Shown one piece after another: positions 32,886-45,200 of a DNA stretch of 64,000 bases. A program made the translations under genes and the position numbers. Under the pieces are notes generated by a model. It was not told the DNA's origin. It ran no database searches and saw only the letters and a program-made list of their open reading frames with translations. This stretch comes from Sphaerulina vaccinii (taxonomy: Eukaryota; Ascomycota; Dothideomycetes; Mycosphaerellales; Mycosphaerellaceae), in the NCBI GenBank assembly GCA_022570795.1, contig JAKUDP010000011.1, forward strand, positions 496,001-560,000, read 5' to 3'. Position 1 is the first letter of the stretch. Every line of letters begins with the position of its first letter.

Positions 32886-35175
32886 GATTGCCGTCAGTTA
32901 GCAGACTCGGCAAGGCGACGGGGTTGATCTCGAGATTCAGAGGTACTTATTGCTAGGGTATGCTTTCCTAGATCTAGATAGCTTTACCATAGACCTTCGC
33001 GATACACGGGAGTGAGTCTTGATCAAGCCCATCGCGAGATGGTATTGAAGAAGTGATTGTTAGTGTCTCTGTCAGCACAACCTGCAAGATCAAGGAGTCG
33101 TAGTTTGATGCCACTAGAACTGATTGGGAGCGGAGCACGCTTGAAAGTGATGTCTTTTCACATGCGGATGGAGATCCCACGAGACCGTTCCAGTGTTTAA
33201 TCTTACACCTCACTTCATCTCGCAGAACCGATTTATCTACCCACGATCCAGCTCGAGCGATCTCTACAGTCCAGGATGCTCGGATCGTACTGAGAATATT
33301 AATACAGAAGCCTTCTCAAGACTATAGCGAGATTGCATAGACAACAAGCACTGGACAAGCAACCTGACTCCGTTCGAACCATCTGCCGAATTGATATGAT
33401 TGGTGTCGCTGGCGGCCACCGTACTGGTAGGTTCACTTTCTCACATTCTCACATATGCAGTTCTAGCACTACAGTCGCTGTGTACAAACCAAATCAGATC
33501 TTGGAATGAAGACAAATGTAGGCATCAGGAAGGAATCGAGAGCATCATTTTTCGACATGCCATTCTGCCCGGGCATCTCCTGCTACCTGATGAACAGCCC
33601 AAAAATCACCTCCATGCCTTCAAGTCATTCTCCCGTTACCACCGACTTGGTTCGCACCTTGCAAGTGTCTCTTGGGTAGCATAGAGCATCGCCATGCTAT
33701 CCAGACCCCTCGGCATTCGTCCTTGCTGTGAGCACATTTCGAACCTCTGCCGAAGACATCTCCATGCAGGCACAGCCTACCAACTTCTCGCCTAAGATCC
33801 CTCCCAGTGGGGCAGCCCATAACATTCCATACCAGACCTAGTCCTGCTTACCCCAACCCCAGCTTTGACTTTACAGAGACCTAAAGCCTATATACCTTCC
33901 GCTGTTCTCCCGCAGCGTTCTCGACGAAGACTGCTTTCATAGAGTTCGACGATCGACGATGAGAGTCTTGTCTTCTCCAGGGTCAAGGAATGTCGCGACA
34001 GCTTGGCTTTGTCCTGAAGCTCTCAAGAATCTCGGTAGAAGACGCCCGCCGGATGCTGTAGTGAGTGAATGTTCATCCACATTGCCTGACATCTCATATC
34101 GTGTTTGTCGCTTCGCACCCTGACCTGGAACTTGCATATTGTCGACCACGAACGCCACATCGCCATACCGCCATACCGTGATAGCCGTCCCAAAATGTCA
34201 TGTGGACCTACTCGGTCTTCTCTCCTTTGACAATGTGGGTCTATACAGTAAGCCTTAGTCGAGTCTAAGAGCGTCTGGCTGTGCGCTCTTCATCGCCGGA
34301 GGGTCCTGCCGTACTTGCGCAGCATATTGAGCGGACTTTAGGCTCGGCTGATGGGGTCGTCGTTCCGTGAAATGGACACTCCCAACATGGCGGTTCGTGC
34401 GCGTGGTAGATAATCGGCGTGGCAGTGACTGCGCGCCCCGACAGACATTCGTGTCTCTACGAGCATCGCGCAATCCGTGAGATCGTAATCGGATATATGG
34501 ACTTCGTAGAGGACAAACATCGGAAAGAGAAAAGTTGAGTCGAGTCGCAGAGGGAGACTCGTCGAAGATGGTCTGGACTTTCACATGTCAGTGGCAATAT
34601 CGTTCATTTCGGTGAGCGTGCAGAAGTCTCTCGCTGAGGCTCAGATATCTCTTTGTGTCATTGTCTTGATTTTCCAGACTACTGAGTACCGAAGACTCTA
34701 AGGCACGCTGATACGTACCCAATCCTCCGTGCCAGCGCGTCCATTATGCGAGTATATGTACACACTATTGAAAAGAATGCTGCTTTCCCAGTGGAGATTC
34801 ATCGTTAGACATCCTTGTTCCGATTCATTCTCATCAGAAAGTCGCCACTGCCCATCCCATGTCCAGATGTGCTTTGCCGTGCCCAATCCAGTCAATAACG
34901 CCTGTTTGCCGGCTCCATAAGTCCTGGCTGGTTCGAAAACGTGAACGCTAGATTTCCAGGTAAGACTCGTAAGTCGGTATGTAGCTCTTTTGTGGCCACA
35001 TTACCGTCGTTCCAAAACGCCGAATGATGCGAGCGCCAGCGATGCTCTAGAATGCAGCGAAACTCGCTCAAATCCATAGGTTCCAATCCCAGATCGCGAA
35101 AGCAGTAGGTCGAGATTCAATGCGCTGCAGCGTTGCATCCGACCCTTCCTAACCTTTCAGCAGCAAGCACTAGTG
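32886..35175. other. Intergenic, no gene seen
   Basis: 2.3 kb with only short frames on both strands and no motif, repeat or exon chain that I can support. Confidence 0.5.
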
Positions 35176-36348
35176 TCATTCATCTTGCGCACTAAGTCCA
35201 CCGTGACTCTTCTTCTTGCCGACCTTCATCCCACTGAGGCGCCCGAGCTTCTTCCACATACCCGAGTCCCGCTGCTTGGGACTTTGGGCATCGCTCATGG
35301 GCGGACTGGTTGGCGGTGTCATCGGACTGTCATGTACTGGACTACCAGTACTTCCGCTGTCGTCCGTCATACCCGCACCACTGGCAGCGCCAGATCCAGA
35401 TAGGGTGGCATCTGACCCTGACTCTGTCATGGCGGAGCTAGTCATGCTTGTAGAAGGTTGAGACGTGGTCGGCATAAGCTTCATGGAGAAACGTGACTTG
35501 TGTGGCGAAGCCAGCGAAAGCGGCGCAGATTGCCGGTAGCGTCCTCCTGGTGAGTAAGAATGGGCAAGTGGTTCGACCGCAGACTGGGGGTATGTCTGGG
35601 GTGGCGGTGAATTTCGATGCCCTTGTCGTGATCGTCGGGGGTACATGGCTCGGTCCTCGTGTGTTCTGGACAGCATAGACATGCTTTCGTCGGATGTGTT
35701 GTAGGGGCAGGAATTCACAACAGTCTGTGCTGATTGTGGGTAGACGCTGTTGAGGAACGGCACTAGCACTGATTCCTCCATCAGCTCGTAGATTTTGGCC
35801 ACCGCGGGGTCCAGAGACTCTGGCGTGGGTGGCATGTCTTTCGGTCTGAGGTTGATAATAGGATCTCGCACGTCCGATGGCAGGTTCACCTCGCGTGAGC
35901 CATTTGGCTGGATGTAGGCCTCCACCAAACGCTGCCACAGCGCTCGCACGTATTCGCGATCCTTCGCAGGCGGCATGCCATCACTCTGCGCTCTCGACAT
36001 CATCTTTGCGTAGTGCTTCTTGTATCGTCCAGCGTCCATTGTGAACTCTAGCGTCTCTAAGCAGTGGTTGTTTGACAGATATGCCATAAATGCCGCGAGC
36101 GTCCATGGCGGTGGTGAGGTGTTGCTCAGTATTTCTCGCAGATTGGGCCTCCTCGGGTAGTATGGATGTGCGCCCATTGCGGGTATAGCAACTGACAGAC
36201 TGCCTCTTGCGTCTGGTTCCCCAGCGGACATGATATCCCGCGCGTCCCAGTCCACGGTAGAGACAGAAGATGTGGTAGAATACTTGCTTGACGTCGACGA
36301 TGTCGAGGAAGAGGAGGTGAAATGGGACGAAGGCTTCCGTATGACCAT
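35176..36348 (-). CDS. RGS-domain protein (regulator of G-protein signalling)
   Basis: 390 residues from the first true ATG at 36348; the open frame extends upstream without an ATG. An RGS domain spans roughly residues 55-215: LREILSNTSPPPWTLAAFMA, NHCLETLEFTMDA, LWQRLVEAYI, REVNLPSDVRDPI and KIYELMEESVLVPFLNSVYP. These match the fungal RgsB-like type that speeds GTP hydrolysis by G-alpha subunits. The C-terminal half is Ser/Pro-rich and probably disordered, ending in a basic stretch (MKVGKKK). The upstream part of the open frame carries a dynamin-like peptide (see findings), so the true 5' end may include another exon. Confidence 0.8.
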   Translation of the reverse strand: MVIRKPSSHFTSSSSTSSTSSKYSTTSSVSTVDWDARDIMSAGEPDARGSLSVAIPAMGAHPYYPRRPNLREILSNTSPPPWTLAAFMAYLSNNHCLETLEFTMDAGRYKKHYAKMMSRAQSDGMPPAKDREYVRALWQRLVEAYIQPNGSREVNLPSDVRDPIINLRPKDMPPTPESLDPAVAKIYELMEESVLVPFLNSVYPQSAQTVVNSCPYNTSDESMSMLSRTHEDRAMYPRRSRQGHRNSPPPQTYPQSAVEPLAHSYSPGGRYRQSAPLSLASPHKSRFSMKLMPTTSQPSTSMTSSAMTESGSDATLSGSGAASGAGMTDDSGSTGSPVHDSPMTPPTSPPMSDAQSPKQRDSGMWKKLGRLSGMKVGKKKSHGGLSAQDE

Positions 36349-39300
36349 AGTCTGCTTCTTTCTCCCAAAGGTCAGGCTCAATGACAGAGTCCGCTGTCCG
36401 TCCTTATCGGCCTCCTTGCACTTCGTGAACGCCAGTTTGTATGGTGAGACGTGCAGTCCCACAGTCCCGTGCTGCGTGCCAGTACTGTGTCCTTCGCTCC
36501 TTCTTTGGAATGTATCGTTGTTGTCTTGCAGTGGAAAGGAGCGACTTTCTCACGGCCTCACTGCTGAACTCTGACTCTCACAGCCAATTCGTACGCAGAA
36601 CCACTGCTACGCTCTGATAGTCAACGACACTTCCGTTGTCGTAGTGACACAGTCCCTCTGGACGTGCGACTCTGGCCAGCGGTGCGTCCTGTCGGCGGGA
36701 AAGGTGTCGTGGTGCGGCGTTACACTCGCGATCCCAAGCAGCAGCGTGTACTCCAAGACTTCGGTAAGACAGTCAAGCACGCCAGCCTGTCCGTTTACAG
36801 CGTTTGCGGGAGTAGTTTCACTGCGATACCGGCTCTGGGATAGCCGTCAATGATGGTCGTCGGTGAGGAGTCCTGAAGTCCTAGAATCGTGTATCGAAAG
36901 AAATGGGATGAAGCCGTGCAGACGGGAACGAGTTCAAAGTCCTGCTGTTCGGTCCGGTATGTCGAGCGGTTGTCGGGTTGTTGTTTGTATGAGGAATGTG
37001 TGTTCGCGAGATACGACCGGCAGCCTACTGGAATCCCAAGAGAAGCAGCCCTGCAGACAGGCCTGGTCTGGTCAGGGCGTTGTCGTCGTGGTGAGCGTGT
37101 AGGGAGGGAGGGATCGAATAGTGCAAGAGATTAGTCAGGGATCAGCCATTCTCTCTACAAGGTATATGCTCTCTGTGTGTCTTCTGTCGCAAGGCCTGTA
37201 CGGACTTCCACAGCACGCCAGAGGGAGGTCACAAGTGTCTCACAGTCACTCGAAAGGAACAAGGTACCGCAGTACGCTAAGAACACTTCCAGAAGCGATG
37301 ATCATTGGGCAGACGCACGAAAGTGGATCGCACAGCAGGGATTATCACCTTCGAGAAGGCTTCGCTATCGCGGCGGGCTGATGATGAGCAACATCTCACG
37401 CCTCACGTTGCCTTTCCTCGCATCTCTGGATGCTTTCTTTGATGACATGGCCACACGCGACTCAATGCATTGTCTGTCTTTCGGGTTGCCCGTGCTCTTT
37501 GATCTCTTCGTCGGCGTCCCGAGCAGGCATGTGTGCAAGGACAGCCGATGCATGTCACCTTTTCTCACGCCAGAAGACTGAGAGAGGGGCGCCAGCGTCT
37601 GCCAGCGTCAGCAGGAGACAATCCCACAAGCATGGGTGCAGTAGTTTCATGCAAGGCTCGAGCTTGAACGGCTGTATCCAGCTACCAAAATGTGGATAAT
37701 CGCGATACACGTGCATCGACAAAGAATGTCCAATCCTCACGAGTTGCGGTGAGCGAGTCGCCAGACTCTCGATGAGGGTTCAGTTCACATCGCGGCATTG
37801 CGCATGTCAAAATGCATGAGAATGGAACAGCTCATCTTCAACCGCGACCTCAGCCAGCCTTGGTCCCTCTGCTTGCAGGGCAAAGGCTGACTTGGGCTGC
37901 GGTGTGGCCGCCTGAGACAAGCCCGTGCATAATGATCCAACACAGATCCTTCCACGATTCTTCCACGATTCTTCTTCGAGACTGCCGTTTTCGTCCTTTT
38001 GTGGCGTCCACGATGTCAGAGGAACGACAAGATCGCACAAAGAGATTTGCTTGTCGTTCTTTCCACTCGGACAAAGCTGCCGCGAGTACATCTCGGTCAA
38101 CTGTGTCTCAGATTTCACAGCCCTACGCGGCTCTACTCACCCCCAGTGCGAAGCCACTCCGCGAGAACATCCTGCTTCTTCGCTAGGAAGCATTTTTCCG
38201 ACTTCACCTTGCACGATCTGTTACCAAGGTACAGCAAAGGTCGACTGTCGCACTGTTGAGAACGACGATCCACTACTGTCCCGTCATTGACATGGCTGGA
38301 AATACTTCTTGATGTCAAGCTCGGCCAAAATATCGGCCAGCACCGGCATTCTCATCGTAGCATACAGATCCGTTCATCGCGCAACGTCGACGGCTTTCAC
38401 GCTAGAAAAGACCTACAATGTAAGTATGAGCACGTAATGTGAGTCAAGATCCAAGAACTCTGAACTGCACTCGAAAACCACCACAACGGAACGCGAAGAA
38501 AATGTAGAACATCAGCAGGTCAAGCAAACTGGAGAACCAACTTCGTCTTGGCACGAATACCGACATCGCCTTTGCGCAAGATGTTCTTACGTTTGTGTGT
38601 GATGATCTACCGGCAAATTGATCACCAAGCCTCGGTGAATCGCAAGTCCGGACCGACTGCACATATGCACCTAGAAAACAATGCAAAGACCCTTCCAGAT
38701 ACTTACTCGATAGTAACGGGACACAACAATGTCAGCAGTGTGTCGCCTGATATATAGCGCAATGACAACTCAAATAGGAAGGTCGAAGAAGGAAGTGCAA
38801 GTATGGCGTCGCCCGACCACCTGGCACTCATATCCGTAGGTAGTGCTATGGAGACATGGCTGGCTGCGCTTAGTCCGGTGTCATTGCCCTGAGAACTCAC
38901 GACATAGCACCAAATGCCGACTGATGAATCTGGGCATTATTCTTCAACTTCAGCCATCAAAGGGCGTCCCCAGCTGTGCATCAATAGATGAGATGCATAT
39001 CAATTCAATATGCCGAGACATACCCGCCTGTGACGTGCAGTAGTAGTCCATCTCAATTGAGACATGAACTCTAAACGCGATTTCCAAGCATCATGGGGAG
39101 CTACAATTATTCGCGAATCCACAGTGGAAGTCCTCGTGGCCGGAAGTTATTGAACTGAAATGATGATGTGAACGGTACACCTACTAAGCAAGCGTACAGG
39201 ACCTTGCAAGTTCGACTCATTGGGGCAATGCGTATGAGGCTGAAGAGAAGTATAAATTCGCAAGGTGATGTTAGGGCAGATGCGATTGTCTTCCGAGTTC

Positions 39301-39390
39301 GTGTTGCCTACTACAGAAGCTGTAAGATGGAGCTCCGCCAAAATGCTCGACTTCTCAGGGTATCAACGTACGTTACGACAAGACACAAGA
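36349..39390. other. Intergenic, one dynamin-like fragment, otherwise no gene seen
   Basis: At 36385-36426 the minus strand encodes TKCKEADKDGQRTL, nearly identical to part of the dynamin GTPase at 49-51 kb. The rest of the 3 kb has only short frames without motifs. Confidence 0.5.
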
Positions 39391-41877
39391 CTACTCCCAT
39401 GCATCGCCCCAACCATCATTGTCTTCCTGGACCGGCTTGGGTTTCGGCTTCGCAACAGCAGGCTTGCTTGTAGCTGTTGTAGGTCTCGATGTCGCTGGCG
39501 ATATGGTTCTACTGAGCGGTGCCGACTTTGCAGCAGGCAAGGTCTTCTTGGCGAGACCTTTTGGCAGTGGTGCTTTGCTAGTCTTCTTGGCTTGCGCTTG
39601 AGCATTGAGCCACCCTTCGAAGTCGGGCTCGCCTCCATCGTCATAAGACGTGGTAGGCTTTGCAGCCACGGGCTCAGCCCAAGGGTCGTCTTCGATAGGC
39701 GCATCATCATCCATTTCTCCCCAGCCGGAATCACCAAAGTCCTCCTCATCGGCAGGTGTAGCTAGAGCTGACGTGCGTAGGTTCGAGGATACCTTGGGGA
39801 CAGCAGGTGCCGATGTGGTTGTATTGTAGGTCGGACGGGTTGCGCCATTAGTGGACGAAGAGGCCACCTCGGCTGCAGTAGGCTGTGCACCAGTGCCATT
39901 CGGCTGTATCTCCCCTGCAGCAGCACTCACTTTGTTTGTGAACGAGGAAATAGCCCAGCCAGCCCAACCACTACCGCCCTGTTGTCCTGGCTGTGGCGTG
40001 CTCATCCTAGTTGGTCCAGCTGAGGTTGCTTCGGGCGGCGGCAGTACAGTTTCCGGCATCGTGGTCTGGTGCTTCCGTATACGATCAAGATATATGTTGA
40101 GAGTCTTGTTCGCCTGATCACGAATCATCTTCTCCTTGTCGACCAATGAAGGACATATCGCGGGCAGCATCTTCGTTGCGCAGTCGTCTTCGCTGAAAAT
40201 GTCTGCTGTAGCAGCCAGCGCCATGAGTGCAGCATTGCGGCCGTGTACGAACGGATCACGAAGGGCACGCGAGAATGCCGCAGTGAGTACTTTTGCTCTG
40301 GAGCTTACGCCAAGGTTCCTTGCGATCTTGCCCAGACAGATGGTGGTGTTAGTCCGTATGCCAGGTTGCTCATCGTTGGCAGTCTTCGCAAGATGCCGCA
40401 GAAGTTCGCCATTGATGATGCGATCCGAGAGCTTCGGCACCACTACTAGGACGGCCTTGACGGTCTGTTCGCGCACAACTGGCGCCAGGTCTCCAAATCC
40501 TGTGACCATTTGAGGAAAGATCTTGTCACTGACAACCTTCTGGCTGAGGTGATCGATCATGTGAGGTAAGTTGTCGAGCAGACATACTCGTAATGCTCGA
40601 TCTGAGCTGGCGAATAGTCGAATGATGATGGGTGTTATCTGTGCATTGTATTCGTCCTCGGCAAGCTTTGGAGCGATGCGCATGGCCAGAGCAAAAGGTC
40701 GTGGTCCGCCGCCACCAAACTCAACGGACTTCAGCAGTTCAGGAAGGACTTTAACCATGAAGAAGTCTTCCGGAAACTCATCCGAGTCGACAAGTTGTTC
40801 GAGCTCACTGCCAGAAAGTCAGCACTTGATCACGCATGAGCTCGTCCAAAACTTACCTGAACAAGCTGTCCTTCTCAGAAGCACTCTTCAGACCCATGTT
40901 GTCTATTCCGTCGGTGAGCTGTATGAGTGGGGTATCGAAGAAGCCTCCACTTCGCGTTCCCTGGTCAAGAAAGTGTGCAATGCTCAGCCGCATCTTCGGC
41001 GCTGCATGTGTCAGCCGTTTATAGCTGTTCTGCATGTTGGTTGGGATGTTCTTGATCGATCCGATTTGGTCGGTGCCAGAGAAGCCTCCACTGAACACCT
41101 CTGTGACCAGAATGCCGTAGTTGTACGAGTCGACAGCGTGCGTAGGGTTCGCTCGAACACTTTCCCAACCACTCTTGACCACTTCCGGCGGAGAGTACCG
41201 GCCGATGTCAGGCACCAAGCTCCCTTGAGTGAAGATGACTGCATCGTCCTCTTTCATCGAGCTGAGCAGCTCGAGTCCTGCCAGCTTCCACTCTCCACTT
41301 TCGCTGGTGAAGATTGAGCTCGCCCGGACATTACCATGTACTGATCCGGCCTCATCGTTGATGAACTTGAGAGTCTTTGCAACATTGTGCAGCCCCCATT
41401 TGATGCTCTCCTCGCCCAGCGCTTTCCGTCGTGTTGACCAGTTCAATGGTGTTACGCGCTCAGTGGCAATGTAAATCACTGAGTCTGTCTACCTTGTTGT
41501 CCAGTAAGCCAAAATCCATACCATGGTCCATCCTGGATCTGCTTCCTGCTGCCCTTACCTCTAGAGTATCCAGCACTTTTACGACGCCTGGATGGCGTAA
41601 TGTCTTGAACTTCCTAAGGGCATTTCTAGCCAGGGGCAATCGTGATCGATTCGCGGAGATGTCGAAGGTGAATATGCTGCATTTCGAGCCGTCTTCCTGC
41701 TCGCCATCAGCAGCTGCCCCGTATCATATCTTCCAATTCTCATATCTGGCATACTCGTTTCGTGCCATTCTGTAGTGTCCAGATCGATTGGTCGATGTCC
41801 ACGCGGTCCTGAAACGTATATGGGAATGCTGAGCCTTGAGCTGCGATCGACGCGACTGCACTCTTTAAGAAGTTCAT
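39391..41877 (-). CDS. SCY1-like pseudokinase (Cex1/SCYL1 family)
   Basis: Four exons (41755-41877, 41559-41696, 40857-41488, 39391-40807) with introns of 58, 70 and 49 bases give 769 residues. The N-terminal 300 residues are a protein-kinase fold with a dead catalytic loop: VHGNVRASSIF stands where HRDxxxxN is expected, and no DFG is seen. HEAT-type helical repeats follow (about 350-550), for example RTNTTICLGKIARNL. The tail is disordered and ends in the acidic aromatic DNDGWGDAWE. This is the order of SCYL1/Cex1 proteins, which work in tRNA export and COPI/Golgi traffic. It diverges from the PHD-finger gene. Confidence 0.92.
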
Positions 41878-42273
41878 ATCGCTGTCTTCGAGACACGGTG
41901 TCGACGCGCTCTTCACTTCTCGAACGCGAGTTACGGATACATGTTCACAATCTCAAGAGTGGGTGGGGTCCTCGAAAGCTGACTAAACGGGCGCTAAGAC
42001 ATCCTTGTCACTTCCATATTGCAATAACAACCTCGAGCTCTTTGACATTTCACAAACATGACATGACATGAACGACCAAACTTGGCGGTCATACGCCCCG
42101 GTCCACTCACTCTCACCTGGAAGAAGACATCGCCAAAGATTGTCTTCGCTCCTCCCACGGCAGCCTTCTCTCTCGATCCGGAATGCACAGCAATCGTCCT
42201 GATGCAGCAAGCACGAACAGACAACATTAGAAGTCGAAAGTAAACTCTCCTCAACGAGAATTAACAAGTCAAC
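41878..42273. promoter_or_regulatory. Shared divergent upstream region (SCY1-like and PHD-finger genes)
   Basis: 396 bases between two divergent ATGs. No specific site is assigned. Confidence 0.4.
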
Positions 42274-45200
42274 ATGCGTATCATCGGAGCCGCACGCATG
42301 GAAGAAGAATATGGCCGTGGCCAGGACTCGCCGGGCGACAGCAAAAGGGTAGTTCTGGTAAGTCAACGGCTCCGTTCAACTATGATAAGCAATGATGATC
42401 ACCTGGTAAAAGGTCTGAGTCTAAATGGTCTCTGTACGGTTCTGGGCTTGCCACTTAACCTCAGAGATCTGGCTCTGACGACCAAGAACAATAACTGAAA
42501 AGATCTGAGCACTTGATGCCAAGCATACACCTCGCGCAACTAAAGAGTGATGACTTGATAGCTAACGCCATGCAGGCGGGCGAAGATCCCGATGAGCTCT
42601 TCCCAGGACGCGTTGTAAGGCAAACAGAGCAACAGGGACATGGAGCTTTTGACCCCTTCTCCAGTGATCGCGCCGAAGCTGCAACAATGCGCAGAGACCC
42701 ACCATTGCCCATGCGACACACATTCGAACGTGAAGACGCGGTCTCGAGTCCACGCGATGGCAGATCTCCTCATGTCGACCAGTTCGCAACACCAAGATCC
42801 TTCTCAATCCGGGGGGCATCATCTCTGCCTGGCGGCACAGGAACTTTTGGGAACATCAGCCAAGTTTTCAACACTCCTGGAGCGGCTGGAATTAGACAGA
42901 AGGTCCCCACCGGACCACGAGCTGCTAGTGTTAAGAGCAAGCGTGTGCCTAGTGGTCCAAGGGCTGGTGTGATACACATGAGGGACATGCCCACCGAGCC
43001 CTCTGGCTCCAGACCCGCTCGTACCAACCGATCAGAGCCACATCTGTTCATCTCTACCAGGAACCTGCCCGTGCAATCGTCGATGTTAGAGCATGTCAAG
43101 CGCTTCTTTATCCATTCTGGATTTCAAATTGTTCATATGGACGCAGCAGGTTACTACATCATGTTCGCAGACACTGCGGACGGACGGCGAAGGCTGGCTA
43201 AATGTGCTAAGCGCGCGCAGAATGCTGTCATGTTCAGCCAGTATACTCTCAATCCAAAAGTATTCTACGACAACAAAGAAGTCAACAATCGCGACCGCTT
43301 GAGTGCGGCATCTGCAGCGGAACGATCGCGTTCGTCATCCCCAGGCATACCAATCCTCGGACGGGCGAAGCAGTCGAATACCACAACGCAACAGATCGTG
43401 TCTGACGAGACCTACGAGCCACCGAAGAACTCGTTTGTACCACGGCCGTTGAGTTCGAGTCCGCAACTGTCAAACGCTGCCTTTCCGGTGCACAGCGATA
43501 AGAGATCACAATTACGAAGCGTGATAGCGCAAGTGGGACCTTCAATATCGCCCCCAGCAGAACATACAACACCCAGCAAGTCAGCTGCTCGCCAGTCCAA
43601 TGACGACGTCTCCTCGGTGTATAGTAGTACCACAACCTCAAGTCGTTCCAAAGCTGCTGAGTGTCGTGTCTGCAAAGGATTAGGAGGAGCAATGAAACTC
43701 TGCAGGAGTTGCATTCGCAATTACCACGTTCACTGCCGGCCTCAGGGCTCACTCGAAGGCTCGAACAAGGACAATACGCACTGGCAATGCGCGAGTTGCG
43801 CACGAAAAGGCAAACGCAGGCTGCACAAAGTCCTTGAGGATCAGGCGTCTAGCCCTGCTGAGGTTCGTGGAGTGCCAGTGTATACTACGCGGAAAGACCT
43901 CGCCACAGCTCGAATTGCAGCCGAGGGACCGATACAGCGGACCGAAGAGCTCGGAGACGTTTTTCATGGAGCTCAGTCGAATCGCCAGGCCAAAGGATGG
44001 TCGGACAAGAGACGGAAGGCCCATCTGGCACAGCAGCAGTATTACCGTGAAATGGACGCTACCTCACAGTTGCCAGCGACCACTGCGCCTCTCCAACAGC
44101 AATCGTATGGTCACCAGGAGGGCATGGCAGTGCAGCCACTGCAGCCTCAAGACGGCGCGAAAAGCGATGTTGTAGACAAGTCAGCCAATATGAAGGTTCT
44201 AGAAACGGTAGCGCACAGCGAGCCACCACAGGCAGACGTCCAACCTGCGAACGAGGTTGATTCCGGTCTAACCTTGCCCGCCTCAAGCCGAAATCCGGCG
44301 CGTGGAGAGCGCTTCCAGGCTGGAATACAAGAGCGAGCTCGCGCGGCAGATATGTACAAGAAGAAGCCCAAACGAGATGCTGAGCAGGCTGACTTCACAT
44401 CCGACGGCCACGACCAGAACAGCGACAGCTGTCGTGTAGCGAAGAAGGCACGCCTTGACATTCCAGACGCGGAGAGCGTGGACACGCGACATCGGAATGC
44501 ATCTGACCCTGGTGCAACCGTATCGGACCCTGCAGCACCCATACAGTCAAAGCCGACGTCTCTTCGTGAAGCGACTTGCACTCCTCTCGTTGCTCCCAAC
44601 CACCCAAGGGTTCAGGATGATGATGTTGACGTCCTTAGCGAAGCTCAGGATCTGGTTGAACAGAGCTTCACGACCAGCGATGCGACCACCAGAGAAGTGA
44701 AACCGCCGAAAAAGTTTACGTTTACGCGAGTCAAACTAGCAGAGCCCATAGCATCTACCAGCGCAGAACGCGAGGAGCTTGCAATGGTGTCTCCTCCTGC
44801 TCAGCCTGAGCCCCCTGATCACAATACACTACCGGGAATGGATAAGATAATGTCACAGCCAGGGGCAGTCGCTGAGAATATTAAGTCGCGACACACTGGC
44901 GAGCATGGATCGATATCGATGACTCCAGATCCATCGATACTCGGCAGTCGCCCAAATTCTCCTTCACCCAGCAATAGCTTGCCTCGTACGCAAGCTCGAC
45001 GGACTCATGGCGTCACAAGGGCAAAGCGAACCAAGGTCGTGTCAATGAAGTGCAATACATGCGGCAAAAGTGTACCATACAATCCTTCTGGCAGGTCGGA
45101 GTGTACAACTTGCAAGGAGAAATCGGCGCGAGGCACACCAACATCTGAGCAGTCCGCGGATACGGAGGTGCCGCAGACCTATACAGTCGAGACTGTTCGA

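Noticed and set aside
33370..33390. tRNA B-box-like GTTCGAACC
   Set aside because: No matching A box, acceptor stem or cloverleaf around it. I found no tRNA gene in the window.
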